Assembly: GCF_009912395.1 (NCBI RefSeq)
Contig: NZ_WNDO01000005.1
Location: 62,001 to 126,000, forward strand
Reading direction: 5' to 3'
From: Luteibacter sp.
Lineage (GTDB): Bacteria; Pseudomonadota; Gammaproteobacteria; Xanthomonadales; Rhodanobacteraceae
Length of the DNA stretch: 64,000 bases
Positions 1 to 8,288 of the stretch are shown in pieces. The position numbers and the translations under genes were made by a program. The notes below the pieces were generated by a model. That model did no database searches and was not told the DNA's origin. It worked only from the letters and a program-made list of their open reading frames with translations. How positions within the stretch are numbered: position 1 is the first letter of the stretch; each line of letters begins with the position of its first letter.

Positions 1-399
1 CAGGGCCAGCCGCGCGATGCGGCCTACTACCGCGATGCCCTGCGCCTGCTCGCGACGCTGCATCGCCGGGGCATCGTGCACAACGACCTCGCCAAGGAGC
101 CCAACTGGCTCGTACGCGAAGACGGCTCCCCGGGCCTGGTGGATTTCCAGATTGCCTGGACGCGCGGCCGGCGTGGCGCCCTGTTTCGCCTGCTGGCGCG
201 CGAAGACCTCCGCCACCTGCTCAAGCACAAGCGCACGTACATCGCCGACAGGCTCTCGATGCGGCAAAAGGCCATCCTCGCGCAGCCCGCGCCGCATTCG
301 CGCCTGTGGCGCGCGACGGGCAAGCGCCTTTACAAGCTGATCGCGCGGAAGATATTCGGGTACTGGGACAACGAGGGGCAGGGCCGCATACGCCGCTGA
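1..399 (+). CDS. Kinase-like protein, C-terminal part (5' end outside window)
   Basis: The frame is open from the first base and ends at a TGA at 397-399, so only the last 132 residues are present. They contain a protein-kinase-like catalytic loop, 'HNDLAKEPNWL' (about residues 27-37 of the fragment), with an H-x-D-L-x(4)-N spacing. It is followed by a metal-binding 'DFQ' in place of the usual DFG. This arrangement occurs in small bacterial kinases of the RIO/Kdo-kinase-like type that act on lipopolysaccharide core or related substrates. The C-terminus is basic (several R and K), consistent with a membrane-associated enzyme. Without the N-terminal lobe I cannot choose between a lipopolysaccharide kinase and a generic serine/threonine kinase-like protein. 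A palindromic repeat begins 12 bases after the stop. Confidence 0.6.
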   Translation, partial: QGQPRDAAYYRDALRLLATLHRRGIVHNDLAKEPNWLVREDGSPGLVDFQIAWTRGRRGALFRLLAREDLRHLLKHKRTYIADRLSMRQKAILAQPAPHSRLWRATGKRLYKLIARKIFGYWDNEGQGRIRR

Positions 400-410
400 C
401 ACGCGGTTTC

Positions 411-456
411 TGTAGGAGCGCGCTTGCGCGCGATCGCGCGCAAGCGCGCTCCTACA
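411..456. repeat. 46-bp perfect palindromic REP-like element, copy 1
   Basis: This is a perfect 46-base palindrome, 23-base arms with no spacer, beginning TGTAGGAGCGCGCTTGCGCG. It lies between the convergent kinase-like gene and fpr, ending 4 bases before the fpr stop codon. The same sequence recurs at 36664, 47634, 48168 and 54418, in degenerate form at 56143, and with a longer centre at 30976 and 32816. Such repeats at 3' ends can act as transcript stabilisers or attenuators; that role is an inference. Confidence 0.9.
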
Positions 457-459
457 GTC

Positions 460-1275
460 TCATTTCTCGACGAACGCTCGCTCGATCACGTAATCGCCCG
501 GCTCACGCGTGCGCGGCGAGGCCTGGAAGCCTTCGCCATCGAGCAGCACGCAGATGTCCTCGAGCATCGAGGGGCTGCCGCACAGCATCACGCGGTCTTC
601 CGCCGGGTTGATCTGCGGCAGGCCGGTGGCGCGGGCCATCTCGCCGTCGGCGATGGCATCGGTGATGCGGCCACGATTGCGGAACGGTTCGCGGGTCACC
701 GTCGGGTAGTAGACGAGCTTCTCGCGCACCAGGTCGCCCAGGTACTCGTGGTTCGGCAGCTCGTTCTCGATGTAGTCGGAGTAGGCCAGGTCGTTGACGT
801 GGCGCACGCCGTGGGCGAGCACGATGGTGTCGAAGCGCTCGTAGGTTTCCGGATCGCGGATGATCGACATGAAGGGCGCCAGGCCCGTGCCGGTGCCCAG
901 CAGGTAAAGACGCTTGCCGGGCTTGAGGTCGTTGAGCACCAGCGTGCCGGTAGGCTTGCGGCTGACGATGACCGGGTCGCCGGGCTTGAGGTGCTGCAAC
1001 CGCGAGGTGAGCGGGCCGTCCTGCACCTTGATGCTGAAGAACTCCAGGTGCTCCTCGTAATGCGCGCTGGCGATGGAATAGGCGCGCATGAGTGGGCGTC
1101 CGTCGACTTCCAGGCCGATCATGACGAAGTGGCCGCTCTCGAAGCGGAAGCCGGGATCGCGGGTGGTGCGGAAGCTGAAGAGCGTGTCGTTCCAGTGGTG
1201 CACGTCGATGACGTGCTCGGTCGCCAGTGCCACCATGGTTTGCTTGAACCTCGGATACGAAAAGGGTTGGGCCAT
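460..1275 (-). CDS. fpr: Ferredoxin--NADP reductase
   Basis: This is a 271-residue FAD-dependent reductase that moves electrons between NADPH and ferredoxin or flavodoxin in the cytoplasm, often in support of oxidative-stress repair and Fe-S metabolism. An FAD-binding 'RAYSIAS' lies near residue 55 and an NADP-binding 'GTGTGLAPF' near residue 115. The C-terminal 'YVIERAFVEK' is the typical bacterial Fpr ending that stacks on the flavin. Length fits the family (about 255-275). The frame stays open 25 codons further upstream, but those residues are arginine/proline-rich and unlike Fpr, so I start at the ATG at 1275, giving 'MAQPFSYPRF'. The stop lies 4 bases from the palindromic repeat. It appears monocistronic. 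Confidence 0.93.
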   Translation of the reverse strand: MAQPFSYPRFKQTMVALATEHVIDVHHWNDTLFSFRTTRDPGFRFESGHFVMIGLEVDGRPLMRAYSIASAHYEEHLEFFSIKVQDGPLTSRLQHLKPGDPVIVSRKPTGTLVLNDLKPGKRLYLLGTGTGLAPFMSIIRDPETYERFDTIVLAHGVRHVNDLAYSDYIENELPNHEYLGDLVREKLVYYPTVTREPFRNRGRITDAIADGEMARATGLPQINPAEDRVMLCGSPSMLEDICVLLDGEGFQASPRTREPGDYVIERAFVEK

Positions 1276-1469
1276 CGCGCGACGCGCTGGCCTCGTGGTC
1301 GGCTGGGGAAGCGGCCCGTGGGCCGCGCTGCCTCGCGCGTCGCGCCGCACCCCCTGTAGGGACGCGGGCGGATAGCGCCAAGGATACCACCAGGCGTGTC
1401 CCGCGGCCGGACGTGGCGTCTCGCGGTGGTCTAAGATCGGCTGACACCCACTTCAAGGACGGCGACCGC

Positions 1470-1862
1470 ATGCCCCGACCCGAGTACGCCCTCAACCAAG
1501 CCTGGACCTACCACGCGCGTCCCGGGGAGGACGCCTCCCGACTGATGATCCGTCGGATCGACATCGAGCCGGAAGACGGCGAGATCTTCCATGTCTCCCT
1601 CCTGGGCGTGAAGCTCCGCAACCACCGGGTACCTGGTGGGCTCCAGCCGGCGATGCACCATGCGGTCATGACTCGCGCAGCGCTGAATGAAAGCGTCGTG
1701 GAGATGATCGGCGAAGCCGATGCCGACGAAGCCTGGAAGGACGGCTACGCCGTCTGGCGGCAGGCTTACGACAACGGTGACGCCGGAGTCTTCGATATCC
1801 CTGCCGAGAAGATCCTCGGCTACATCGAGCAGGTCGTGGCCGCTTCCGGGGAAGCGCATTGA
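1470..1862 (+). CDS. Conserved hypothetical protein (130 aa)
   Basis: This is a soluble, acidic protein of 130 residues with no signal peptide or membrane segment. I do not recognise a named domain. The middle part ('HVSLLGVKLRNH') and the repeated E/D-rich helices suggest a small mixed alpha/beta fold. The ATG at 1470 is preceded by a short GGA-type ribosome site and gives 'MPRPEYALNQ'. An upstream in-frame start at 1413 would add 19 poorly conserved-looking residues. The stop codon overlaps the start of the next gene (TGATG), so the two are probably translated together. Function is unknown. Confidence 0.7.
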   Translation: MPRPEYALNQAWTYHARPGEDASRLMIRRIDIEPEDGEIFHVSLLGVKLRNHRVPGGLQPAMHHAVMTRAALNESVVEMIGEADADEAWKDGYAVWRQAYDNGDAGVFDIPAEKILGYIEQVVAASGEAH

Positions 1863-2371
1863 TGGGCCGCTTGTTCGTTGTGGCCTTCTGTTTGCTGCTG
1901 ACCGCGTGCGCCCACACGCCGCCCGTTCCGAAAACGGAGGCGTCCAAGGACGGGCAGGTGAGCTACGAGGCGTTGCCGGCAGGCGCGGAAGGCAGGTACA
2001 AGATCGAAGCGAACCAGAGCAGTTTCGGCGCGCAGATCATGTCCAGGAACCCGCCGATCTATCCTCCGGGCCTGGTCGCCGAGAACCTACCGCCAGCCAC
2101 GATCCGTGCGAAGGTGATCGTCGATGGCGACGGGAAGGTCTCCGAAGTGCGTGACCTCGATCCGCAAGGCGATGCCCATCATGAAGCGTTTCTGGCCGCC
2201 TGCCGCGAGGCTGCGTTGCGCTGGACATATACGCCGATGACCATCGTTCAGGATCACGAAGGCCCCAACGGCCAGATCACCCAGACGCGTCATACGGTCC
2301 CCTTCAGCCTCGACTACGCCTTTCATTTCGAACTGAAGGACGGCGTGCCGACCGTTTCGTCGGACCGCTGA
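1862..2371 (+). CDS. Exported lipoprotein with TonB C-terminal-like domain
   Basis: The first 20 residues form a lipoprotein signal peptide with a lipobox ending 'LLTAC', so the mature protein should be lipidated on Cys17 or so. The remaining part (roughly residues 55-150) resembles the C-terminal domain of TonB-like energy transducers: a 'YPPGL' entry, a 'V.VDGDGKVSEV' beta hairpin, and an 'AALRWTYTPM' helix-strand. Unlike true TonB it lacks an inner-membrane helix and a proline-rich linker, so it is unlikely to energise receptors directly. It overlaps the preceding small gene by one base. Similar exported TonB_C-like domains occur twice more in this window (58567 and 63128). Role unknown. 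Confidence 0.7.
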   Translation: MGRLFVVAFCLLLTACAHTPPVPKTEASKDGQVSYEALPAGAEGRYKIEANQSSFGAQIMSRNPPIYPPGLVAENLPPATIRAKVIVDGDGKVSEVRDLDPQGDAHHEAFLAACREAALRWTYTPMTIVQDHEGPNGQITQTRHTVPFSLDYAFHFELKDGVPTVSSDR

Positions 2372-2436
2372 AAAAAAGAGCGCCCGGCTTCGACGCATTC
2401 GGCCGGGGAGGGGCCGGATGCGTCGTAAGGGGGCGC
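2371..2436 (-). terminator. Rho-independent terminator of the TonB-dependent receptor gene
   Basis: Bases 2380-2436 form a long hairpin. The outer arms GCGCCC/GGGCGC and the inner arms CGACGCATTCGGCC/GGCCGGATGCGTCG pair with one mismatch. On the minus strand it is followed by a run of seven T (AAAAAAA at 2371-2377 on the plus strand). The T run abuts the stop codon of the convergent lipoprotein gene, so the hairpin probably also protects that 3' end. Confidence 0.85.
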
Positions 2437-2471
2437 AAGTCACACAGGGATGGGGTGGTCGTGCCGGGACG

Positions 2472-5400
2472 TCAGAAGTCGTAAGTGACGGCCAGGCGCG
2501 CGTAGCGAGGGGTCTGCACGTAGATGGGGACGCCGAAGATCGGATTCGGTGTTTGCGGTGCGTCCTCGCTCGACGGCCAGCGGTACGTGGCGCGTTGCTG
2601 ATTGAGCACGTTGAACACGTTGGCCGAGAACGCCAGTTTCTGTTCCGCCCAGTTCGGGCGATAGGTCAACCCGAGGTCGAGCTGGAACGTCCAGGGCAGG
2701 CGACCCTGCGATCCTGGCGGTGCAGGTTGGCCATTGCAGAAGTGGTATGTGCTTCCGTAGCTCTCCGGGTTGCTATGGTCTTCGCCGTAGTAGCTGAGGC
2801 AGACCTTCGGCGAGCCCGATATCGCCTGGAAGTTGCCGGAGAGTTGCCATTCCGGAGCGAACTGCCAGTAGCCGTACATCTTGAGCTGGTGTGTGTGGTC
2901 GTTACCGAGTACGCCATTGGAGTAATCCATGACGTAGCGGTTGTCCCAGTCCACGCTTCCGGCCGCGCCCGACTGGCGCGTATCGGTACGCGCCTGCCCT
3001 TCCGAGTCACCGTACGAGCGTGAGAAAACATAGTCGATCTTGCCGTACCAGACACCGTCGAAGGTGTGTTCCAGGAATCCTTCGAGGCTGTAATACCTGC
3101 GCTTGACGGCCGGGAAGCCCATTTCTTCGCGGCTCAATGGCACGGAGAAGGCCTGTCCGTTGTTATCGATGAGGGTGAAGGTGTTGGCTGCACCGCCGTT
3201 GATGAGATAACAGCTGTTGCTGCTGCCGATGGTATGCCCAAGGGCGGTCGCCTTGTCAGTCACCAGCCCCACGTCGCAGAAGTCGTCGATCACGCTGCGC
3301 AGGATGCGCTGGGTTGCCTTCGCGCCATATACCCAGTGATCGCCGAACGACTTGTCGAAGCCGAGGATGAACTCGTCCTGGTGTTCCGCCTTGAGATTCT
3401 TGCCAGCCACGGTGCGTGGATCCGGCGGGATACCGTAGGAGTTGTTGCCCGATACCGGGCCGCTGATCTGGGTGAGTCCAGTCGGTGCGCCCGTGGCGGC
3501 ATCGATGCCTGAGTATGTGTAGTACTGCTGGGTGTCGGTGTAGCCCGCCGCAGCGCCGGTCGCAGGGTTGAGCGGGAGACCGAGGTAATAGCGGCCGGCG
3601 TTGGCGAACACCTTGAACGAACCGTCACCGTTGACGTCCCATGAGGCACCAAGGCGCGGCGCCCATTGGGGCTTGGTCTGCTTGATGAACGGCTTGCCAA
3701 ACTGGTTGTAGTCGGTGAACTGGTCGTTGCGCAAGCCGATCGAGAGCAGCCACTGATCGGTGAGCTGCCATTTGTCCTCGATGTACTGCGCGCGCTGGGT
3801 CGAACGTACGTTGACCCGGTTGCCCACCACATGCCGGTAGACGTAGTAACCGTTCTGGCCGTTCGGGAAGTCAGCTGGCGCCGGTACGAAATTGCGTCCG
3901 GCATCCTTGGAGATCGGCTGGTCGGGATGATCCGTGTGTCCGTAATCCCAGGAGTAACCCGGGCCTGGGCTCATGTCGCCGAAGTCCTTGACGCGGGACA
4001 CGACATTGTCGATGCCTACCGAAATCGTGTGGTTACCCGCGACATAGGACACGTCGAAGCGGAAGTTGTTGGACGTGTTTCCCCGGCCTGGCGAACTGAT
4101 ATTGCCCACCTGGTTGTTGCTGATGTAATGACCGCCGTTGAGCGCCGGATTCTGCTTGGGAGCATCGTCGATACGGGCCAGCGTCGGATCGTAGTTGGTG
4201 GCCTGGTCGTAGTTCGTCGAATCCATCTTGCCGTACATGGCACTGATGGTGAGGTTATCGGTGATGTAGCCGGTGTACTTGGCGACGTAGAGGTTGCCGC
4301 CTGTCTTGGTGTTATTGGCGTCGCCGATCCGATCGGTCCGCAACCGATTGACGTAGTCGTAGTTGTATCGTGTCCCCGAGCCCTCGCGTTTGTCGCCGGC
4401 ACCGGTCAGTTCGAGGATGTTGCTATCGGTAATGTTCCAGTCGATCTTGCCGTACCAGCGGGGCGATTCGTAGTTGTTGGTGGATGCCGGTGGATTGGAA
4501 CCCACGCTGTTGACGTTGCGCAGGCCCACCTTTTCGAACTCACCCGCGACGAAGAAGAACAGCTTGTCCTTGATCAACGGGCCGCCTGCGTATGCGCTGA
4601 CCGTCGTCGTCCACTGACGGTTTTCGCTCTTGGGCTGGTACAGATCGCCAGCGGGCGCGGAGCCCGGCGTGGCGTAGTAATGCAGGTCGGAGTAATGCGA
4701 GCGAGCGAAGGCCGGCTCCCAGAGCACCTGTGCGCCGAAGTGCCATTCGTTGCTGCCGCGCTTGCCCACCTGGTTGATCACGCCGCCGTCGGAGCGGCCG
4801 TACTGGGCGCTGTAGCCGCCGGTGTAGACCTCCTGCTGGTCGATCGCGCCGTAGGGCAGCTGCAGGCCACCCAGGGCGTTGAGTGGGTCGGTCGTGTTGA
4901 AGCCGTTGACGTAGTAGGCGTTCTCATTCGCCGCCGCGCCGCCGAAGCTCGCCACCGAGCGGCCGGTGTCGCTCTGGAAGTTCGCGCCGTTGTTCACCAC
5001 GCCAGGCGCCAGTCGCGCGATCGCTTCGGCGCTGCGGCCCAGGGGCAGCTTGGCGAGCTGCTGCGACGTGATGACGGTGCGCGAGTCGACGCTGGTGACA
5101 TCGATGCTGGGCAGCGCGGTGCCCGTGACCGTGACGCCCGTCAGGCTCGTCGCGTTGCCGGCGCTCGCGGCGGGGGCCGCGAAGGACACGTCGGTGCTCG
5201 TGCCGACGCGCAGGTCGATGTTCTTCCGGGTATCCACCGTGGCGCCGTCGCGGACGAGGCTCACGGTGTAGGTGCCCAGCGGAAGCTGCGATACCGCATA
5301 ACGGCCGCGTGCATCGACCGGTACCTCGCGGCGGAAGCCGCTGCCGCTCTCGATGACGATGCTCTGGTTGTCCCCGGCAGGCACGCTGCCATTGAGGCCA

Positions 5401-5498
5401 CCGGTGGTGGACTGTGCGTGCACGGCGCTTGCGCCGGCCAGACAGGTACAGATGGCGAGCGCGAGTGCGCTCCTCCGCGTATGACGCTGCTTGTTCAT
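2472..5498 (-). CDS. TonB-dependent receptor, Oar-like with carboxypeptidase-regulatory domain
   Basis: This is a 1008-residue outer-membrane receptor. A signal peptide (about residues 1-29, ending 'AVHAQ') is followed by a carboxypeptidase regulatory-like beta-sandwich (about 35-105, 'GRYAVSQLPLGTYTV'). Next comes the plug domain (about 120-260, 'NAYYVNGFNTTDPLN' and 'GRSDGGVINQVGKRGSNE'), and then a long beta-barrel ending in phenylalanine ('AVTYDF') as expected for BAM recognition. This Oar/CarO-type architecture is common in Xanthomonadales and imports unknown large ligands using TonB energy. The ATG at 5498 has a GGGGAG ribosome site; the frame extends 67 codons further upstream without signal-peptide character. 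A strong terminator follows it. It is divergent from a hybrid sensor kinase, which may respond to the same substrate (inference). Confidence 0.92.
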   Translation of the reverse strand: MNKQRHTRRSALALAICTCLAGASAVHAQSTTGGLNGSVPAGDNQSIVIESGSGFRREVPVDARGRYAVSQLPLGTYTVSLVRDGATVDTRKNIDLRVGTSTDVSFAAPAASAGNATSLTGVTVTGTALPSIDVTSVDSRTVITSQQLAKLPLGRSAEAIARLAPGVVNNGANFQSDTGRSVASFGGAAANENAYYVNGFNTTDPLNALGGLQLPYGAIDQQEVYTGGYSAQYGRSDGGVINQVGKRGSNEWHFGAQVLWEPAFARSHYSDLHYYATPGSAPAGDLYQPKSENRQWTTTVSAYAGGPLIKDKLFFFVAGEFEKVGLRNVNSVGSNPPASTNNYESPRWYGKIDWNITDSNILELTGAGDKREGSGTRYNYDYVNRLRTDRIGDANNTKTGGNLYVAKYTGYITDNLTISAMYGKMDSTNYDQATNYDPTLARIDDAPKQNPALNGGHYISNNQVGNISSPGRGNTSNNFRFDVSYVAGNHTISVGIDNVVSRVKDFGDMSPGPGYSWDYGHTDHPDQPISKDAGRNFVPAPADFPNGQNGYYVYRHVVGNRVNVRSTQRAQYIEDKWQLTDQWLLSIGLRNDQFTDYNQFGKPFIKQTKPQWAPRLGASWDVNGDGSFKVFANAGRYYLGLPLNPATGAAAGYTDTQQYYTYSGIDAATGAPTGLTQISGPVSGNNSYGIPPDPRTVAGKNLKAEHQDEFILGFDKSFGDHWVYGAKATQRILRSVIDDFCDVGLVTDKATALGHTIGSSNSCYLINGGAANTFTLIDNNGQAFSVPLSREEMGFPAVKRRYYSLEGFLEHTFDGVWYGKIDYVFSRSYGDSEGQARTDTRQSGAAGSVDWDNRYVMDYSNGVLGNDHTHQLKMYGYWQFAPEWQLSGNFQAISGSPKVCLSYYGEDHSNPESYGSTYHFCNGQPAPPGSQGRLPWTFQLDLGLTYRPNWAEQKLAFSANVFNVLNQQRATYRWPSSEDAPQTPNPIFGVPIYVQTPRYARLAVTYDF

Positions 5499-5620
5499 GT
5501 GCTCCCCAGGAATGTCGGTGCCACAAAAAGACGCAAGCGGTGACGTGCGACGAAGGCCCTTCGCCATCCGCGGCGAGCCCCGTCCCCCGTCGTTCGTCAC
5601 CTGTCCATTTGCCTCGATCC

Positions 5621-5642
5621 AAATCGATCTCCCCAACGATTT
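5621..5642. promoter_or_regulatory. Inverted repeat AAATCG-N10-CGATTT, candidate operator upstream of the receptor
   Basis: Arms of six bases (5621-5626 and 5637-5642) pair exactly around a ten-base spacer, about 125 bases upstream of the receptor start codon. Many receptors of this type are controlled by DNA-binding repressors, but no such regulator gene is adjacent. Operator function is an inference. Confidence 0.35.
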
Positions 5643-5956
5643 ACATGAGCACTCGGGCGATGTCCAGACCTCGATGAAGGCCCCCATATGGACGTCCAAT
5701 TGAAAGTTGTCGATGTCGCGATGCAGCAGAAAACCGCGTAACTATGGGTATTTTCGGCTATTGATGGCCTCGGCCGCAGCAAATGGCCTGGCTTGAAAGA
5801 GACCGTCCGATGCGCTGTCCCGGGATGTCGACGAAGCACGTCGAGGTGGCGTTTTTGTGACGTGGTTTGGATCGAGGCAAGTCTCGTGCCATGTCCAGGT
5901 AGGTCGGCCGCAGGGGTAGGACCTATCCGGCGATCGTCGATAAGGGACGGAGACAC

Positions 5957-5973
5957 TGCGACGACTCGTCGCA
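5957..5973. promoter_or_regulatory. 17-bp palindrome TGCGACGA-C-TCGTCGCA upstream of the hybrid kinase
   Basis: The arms are perfect eight-base inverted repeats around a single C, about 140 bases before the kinase start codon. It is compact enough for a dimeric regulator site. In a sequence of this GC content such palindromes are uncommon but not rare. Confidence 0.3.
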
Positions 5974-6113
5974 ATGCTGAACGAGACGGGGAATCCCATT
6001 GGGAAACCGGGCCTTAGCCCAAATGGCCGCCATGTTGGCGAAATCCGGGCTTGCCAGCGCACGTCAAGACCCTAGACTAGGCGATTATCGCGTAGGGGGC
6101 GGAACAGGCGGGC

Positions 6114-8288
6114 ATGAAGATCGATGGCGGTAGCGGTAAGCGCGCCGAACCGGTGATGCTCAGCGAAGCCGCCGAACGCCTGCGCAATCCGCGGATCGAC
6201 CGTATCGTGGCGAGCTTCCGCGAGTATCGCGTTTCGCTGATGCGTGCCGTGATCCTCGGTTTCATCGTGGTGTGGACGGCGGCGTGGTTGCATGGTCCGG
6301 AGCCCATGGCGCTGGAAGCCCACAGGGTGTTCCCCCTCGCTGGCGGCCTGTTCCTCACGGCCACCCTGTGGATGCTCTGCATGCACGCGGCGCCGCAATT
6401 GCGCCGCAGCCAGGTCGTGGACGCCATCGGCTCGGTGGCCAATTACGTCATCGTCGGGGTGCTGCTCAAGGCAGCCTTCATGTTGGTCATCACCCTGACC
6501 GCGGTGCTGCCCTTCCTTTCGGTCACGGTCGGTGTCCGCTACAGCCGCAAGGCGTTTGCTGCGAGCGTCGTCGCCTCGGTGGCCGTGCTGGCGATCAGCG
6601 CGCCCGATGGGTATTGGCTGTCGCGCCCGGCATACGCGCTGTACGCCCTGGCCCTCGTGGTCGTGCTACCGATGACGCTGTATCGCCTGATGGATGCGCT
6701 GCGCGAGGTGTCGTCCGAAGCGATCGCCTCGCGAGAGGCGCAGCATCGCTTCATCTCGATGATGAGTCACGAGATGCGTACGCCGCTCAGCACGGTGATC
6801 CATTCCGCGTCGCTGATCGACACATCGGTGATGAATGACGATCAGCGCCGCTTGGTCGCGCTGCTGGCGTCCAACGCCAACGCCCTCCTGCATCGCGTGA
6901 ACGCCGTGCTGGATGTTGCCTCGTTCGCCGGCGGGCGGTTCAACCTGCGCCACCAGCCGTTCGGCTTCGACGAGGTGCTGGAGACCGTGGGCGCGGTCTG
7001 CCGTCCGCATGCGGCCGAGAAGCGCCTTGCCTTCACGCTGTCCCGCGACGCGTCGGTGGAAGGCGTGTTCAGCGGCGATCCCGGGCGAATCGAACAGGTG
7101 TTGTCCAATCTGGCGTCCAACGCGGTCAAGTTCACGCCGCCGGGCGGTTCGGTCGATGTGCGGATCGAGCTCAGCGAAGGCATCGGGGGCCGCGATCCGA
7201 CCATCACCTGCACGGTGAGCGACACCGGCATCGGCATCGCCGATGCGGACAAGGCCCGCATCTTCGATCCGTTCCACCAGATCAGCGCGGGCGAGAGCCG
7301 ACGCCAGGAAGGTGTGGGCCTGGGCCTCTACATCGTGCGCAACGTCTCCGAGCAGATGCAGGGCCATCTCGACGTGGCCGACAATCCGCTGGGCGGCACC
7401 GTGTTCACCTGGCGCTTCACCCTGCCGCGCGCCGCCGAGGGCGCGCGCAGTGTGGCGGACATGCCCCTGGTGGACCTGCTCGACGACCATCGGGGCCGCG
7501 TCGCGTCGCAGCGTTGCCTCGTCGTGGACGACAACGCGGCCAATCGCGAGATCGTCGGCCGCATCCTCCAGCGCGCCGGCCACCAGACCACGTTCAGCGC
7601 CAGCGGCGACGAGGCCCTGGCCTGCCTCGCCGCGCAGGATTTCGACCTGATCTTCATGGATCTGCACATGCCGGGCAGTTCCGGTTGGGACGTGTTGGGT
7701 CGCATCGACGCCGCACGGCGCACGGAAGTCGTCCCGCCCATCGTGATGCTCAGTGCGGACTCCAGCCACGATGCCGTGCGCATCGCCTTCAAGGCGGGCG
7801 CGCGGGCCTACCTCACCAAGCCCATCGCGGCCCAGCGCCTGCTGGACGTCATCGAGTCGATCGCCGAGGAACGCCGGCTGGAAGACACCGCGCGGGCCTG
7901 GCAGACCGTGCCCGAAGTGCGCACCGCCGAGGCCCAGGCACCTTCGCCGCTGGACGAAATGCGCGTGCTGGCCAGCGACGAGGAGTTCGCCAGCTTCGTC
8001 GACCTGTGCGTGCGCGCCACGGGCACGCACATCGACGCCTTGCGTAGCGCCATGTTCTGCCACGACATCACGGCCGCCTCCGAGGCCATTCACTCCCTGC
8101 GCAACGTGTTGGGCAACCTTGGTCTGCCGGGCGGTTCGCGGGTCTGCGATGACCTGTCGGTGCTGGTGGACGCCGGCGGCGACATGCATGCCGCCCACCT
8201 GGAGCTGGATACGCTCTCGCGTTCGGTCTATCGCTTCGCGGACCTGCAAGCCATGCGTACGCGCTCGGCGGAGGGTGCGGGCGCTTGA
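6114..8288 (+). CDS. RpfC-like hybrid sensor histidine kinase with REC and HPt domains
   Basis: This is a 724-residue inner-membrane phosphorelay protein. About five to six membrane segments lie in residues 40-195. A HisKA dimerisation domain follows with the phosphate-accepting His219 ('MMSHEMRTPL'), then an ATPase domain (N box 'NLASNAVKF', G boxes 'DTGIGI' and 'GVGLGLYIV'). The receiver domain begins 'CLVVDDN' near residue 468, with acceptor Asp516 ('MDLHMP') and Lys569. A C-terminal HPt-like helix bundle carries His660 ('AIHSLRNVLGNLG'). Length and domain order match RpfC, the sensor for diffusible signal factor, but no rpfF or rpfG is next to it, so the ligand is unknown. The next gene overlaps its stop. 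It could instead sense a substrate of the divergent receptor. Confidence 0.88.
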   Translation: MKIDGGSGKRAEPVMLSEAAERLRNPRIDRIVASFREYRVSLMRAVILGFIVVWTAAWLHGPEPMALEAHRVFPLAGGLFLTATLWMLCMHAAPQLRRSQVVDAIGSVANYVIVGVLLKAAFMLVITLTAVLPFLSVTVGVRYSRKAFAASVVASVAVLAISAPDGYWLSRPAYALYALALVVVLPMTLYRLMDALREVSSEAIASREAQHRFISMMSHEMRTPLSTVIHSASLIDTSVMNDDQRRLVALLASNANALLHRVNAVLDVASFAGGRFNLRHQPFGFDEVLETVGAVCRPHAAEKRLAFTLSRDASVEGVFSGDPGRIEQVLSNLASNAVKFTPPGGSVDVRIELSEGIGGRDPTITCTVSDTGIGIADADKARIFDPFHQISAGESRRQEGVGLGLYIVRNVSEQMQGHLDVADNPLGGTVFTWRFTLPRAAEGARSVADMPLVDLLDDHRGRVASQRCLVVDDNAANREIVGRILQRAGHQTTFSASGDEALACLAAQDFDLIFMDLHMPGSSGWDVLGRIDAARRTEVVPPIVMLSADSSHDAVRIAFKAGARAYLTKPIAAQRLLDVIESIAEERRLEDTARAWQTVPEVRTAEAQAPSPLDEMRVLASDEEFASFVDLCVRATGTHIDALRSAMFCHDITAASEAIHSLRNVLGNLGLPGGSRVCDDLSVLVDAGGDMHAAHLELDTLSRSVYRFADLQAMRTRSAEGAGA

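Larger units (their letters stand above)
5499..6113. other. 615-bp divergent intergenic region
   Basis: No convincing gene is present between the receptor and the hybrid kinase. It holds two inverted repeats described separately (5621-5642 and 5957-5973). I did not find a riboswitch fold or a clear sigma-70 promoter; both promoters must lie here. Confidence 0.5.

Noticed and set aside
424..1359. Open frames starting [11 protein letters not shown] at several places
   Set aside because: This N-terminus is the translation of the palindromic repeat itself; the frames start wherever a copy lies and continue by chance.
3666..5543. A 625-codon open frame antisense to the TonB-dependent receptor
   Set aside because: The receptor on the minus strand has a signal peptide, plug, barrel and terminal Phe; the antisense frame has none of these and is rich in V/A/R/G.
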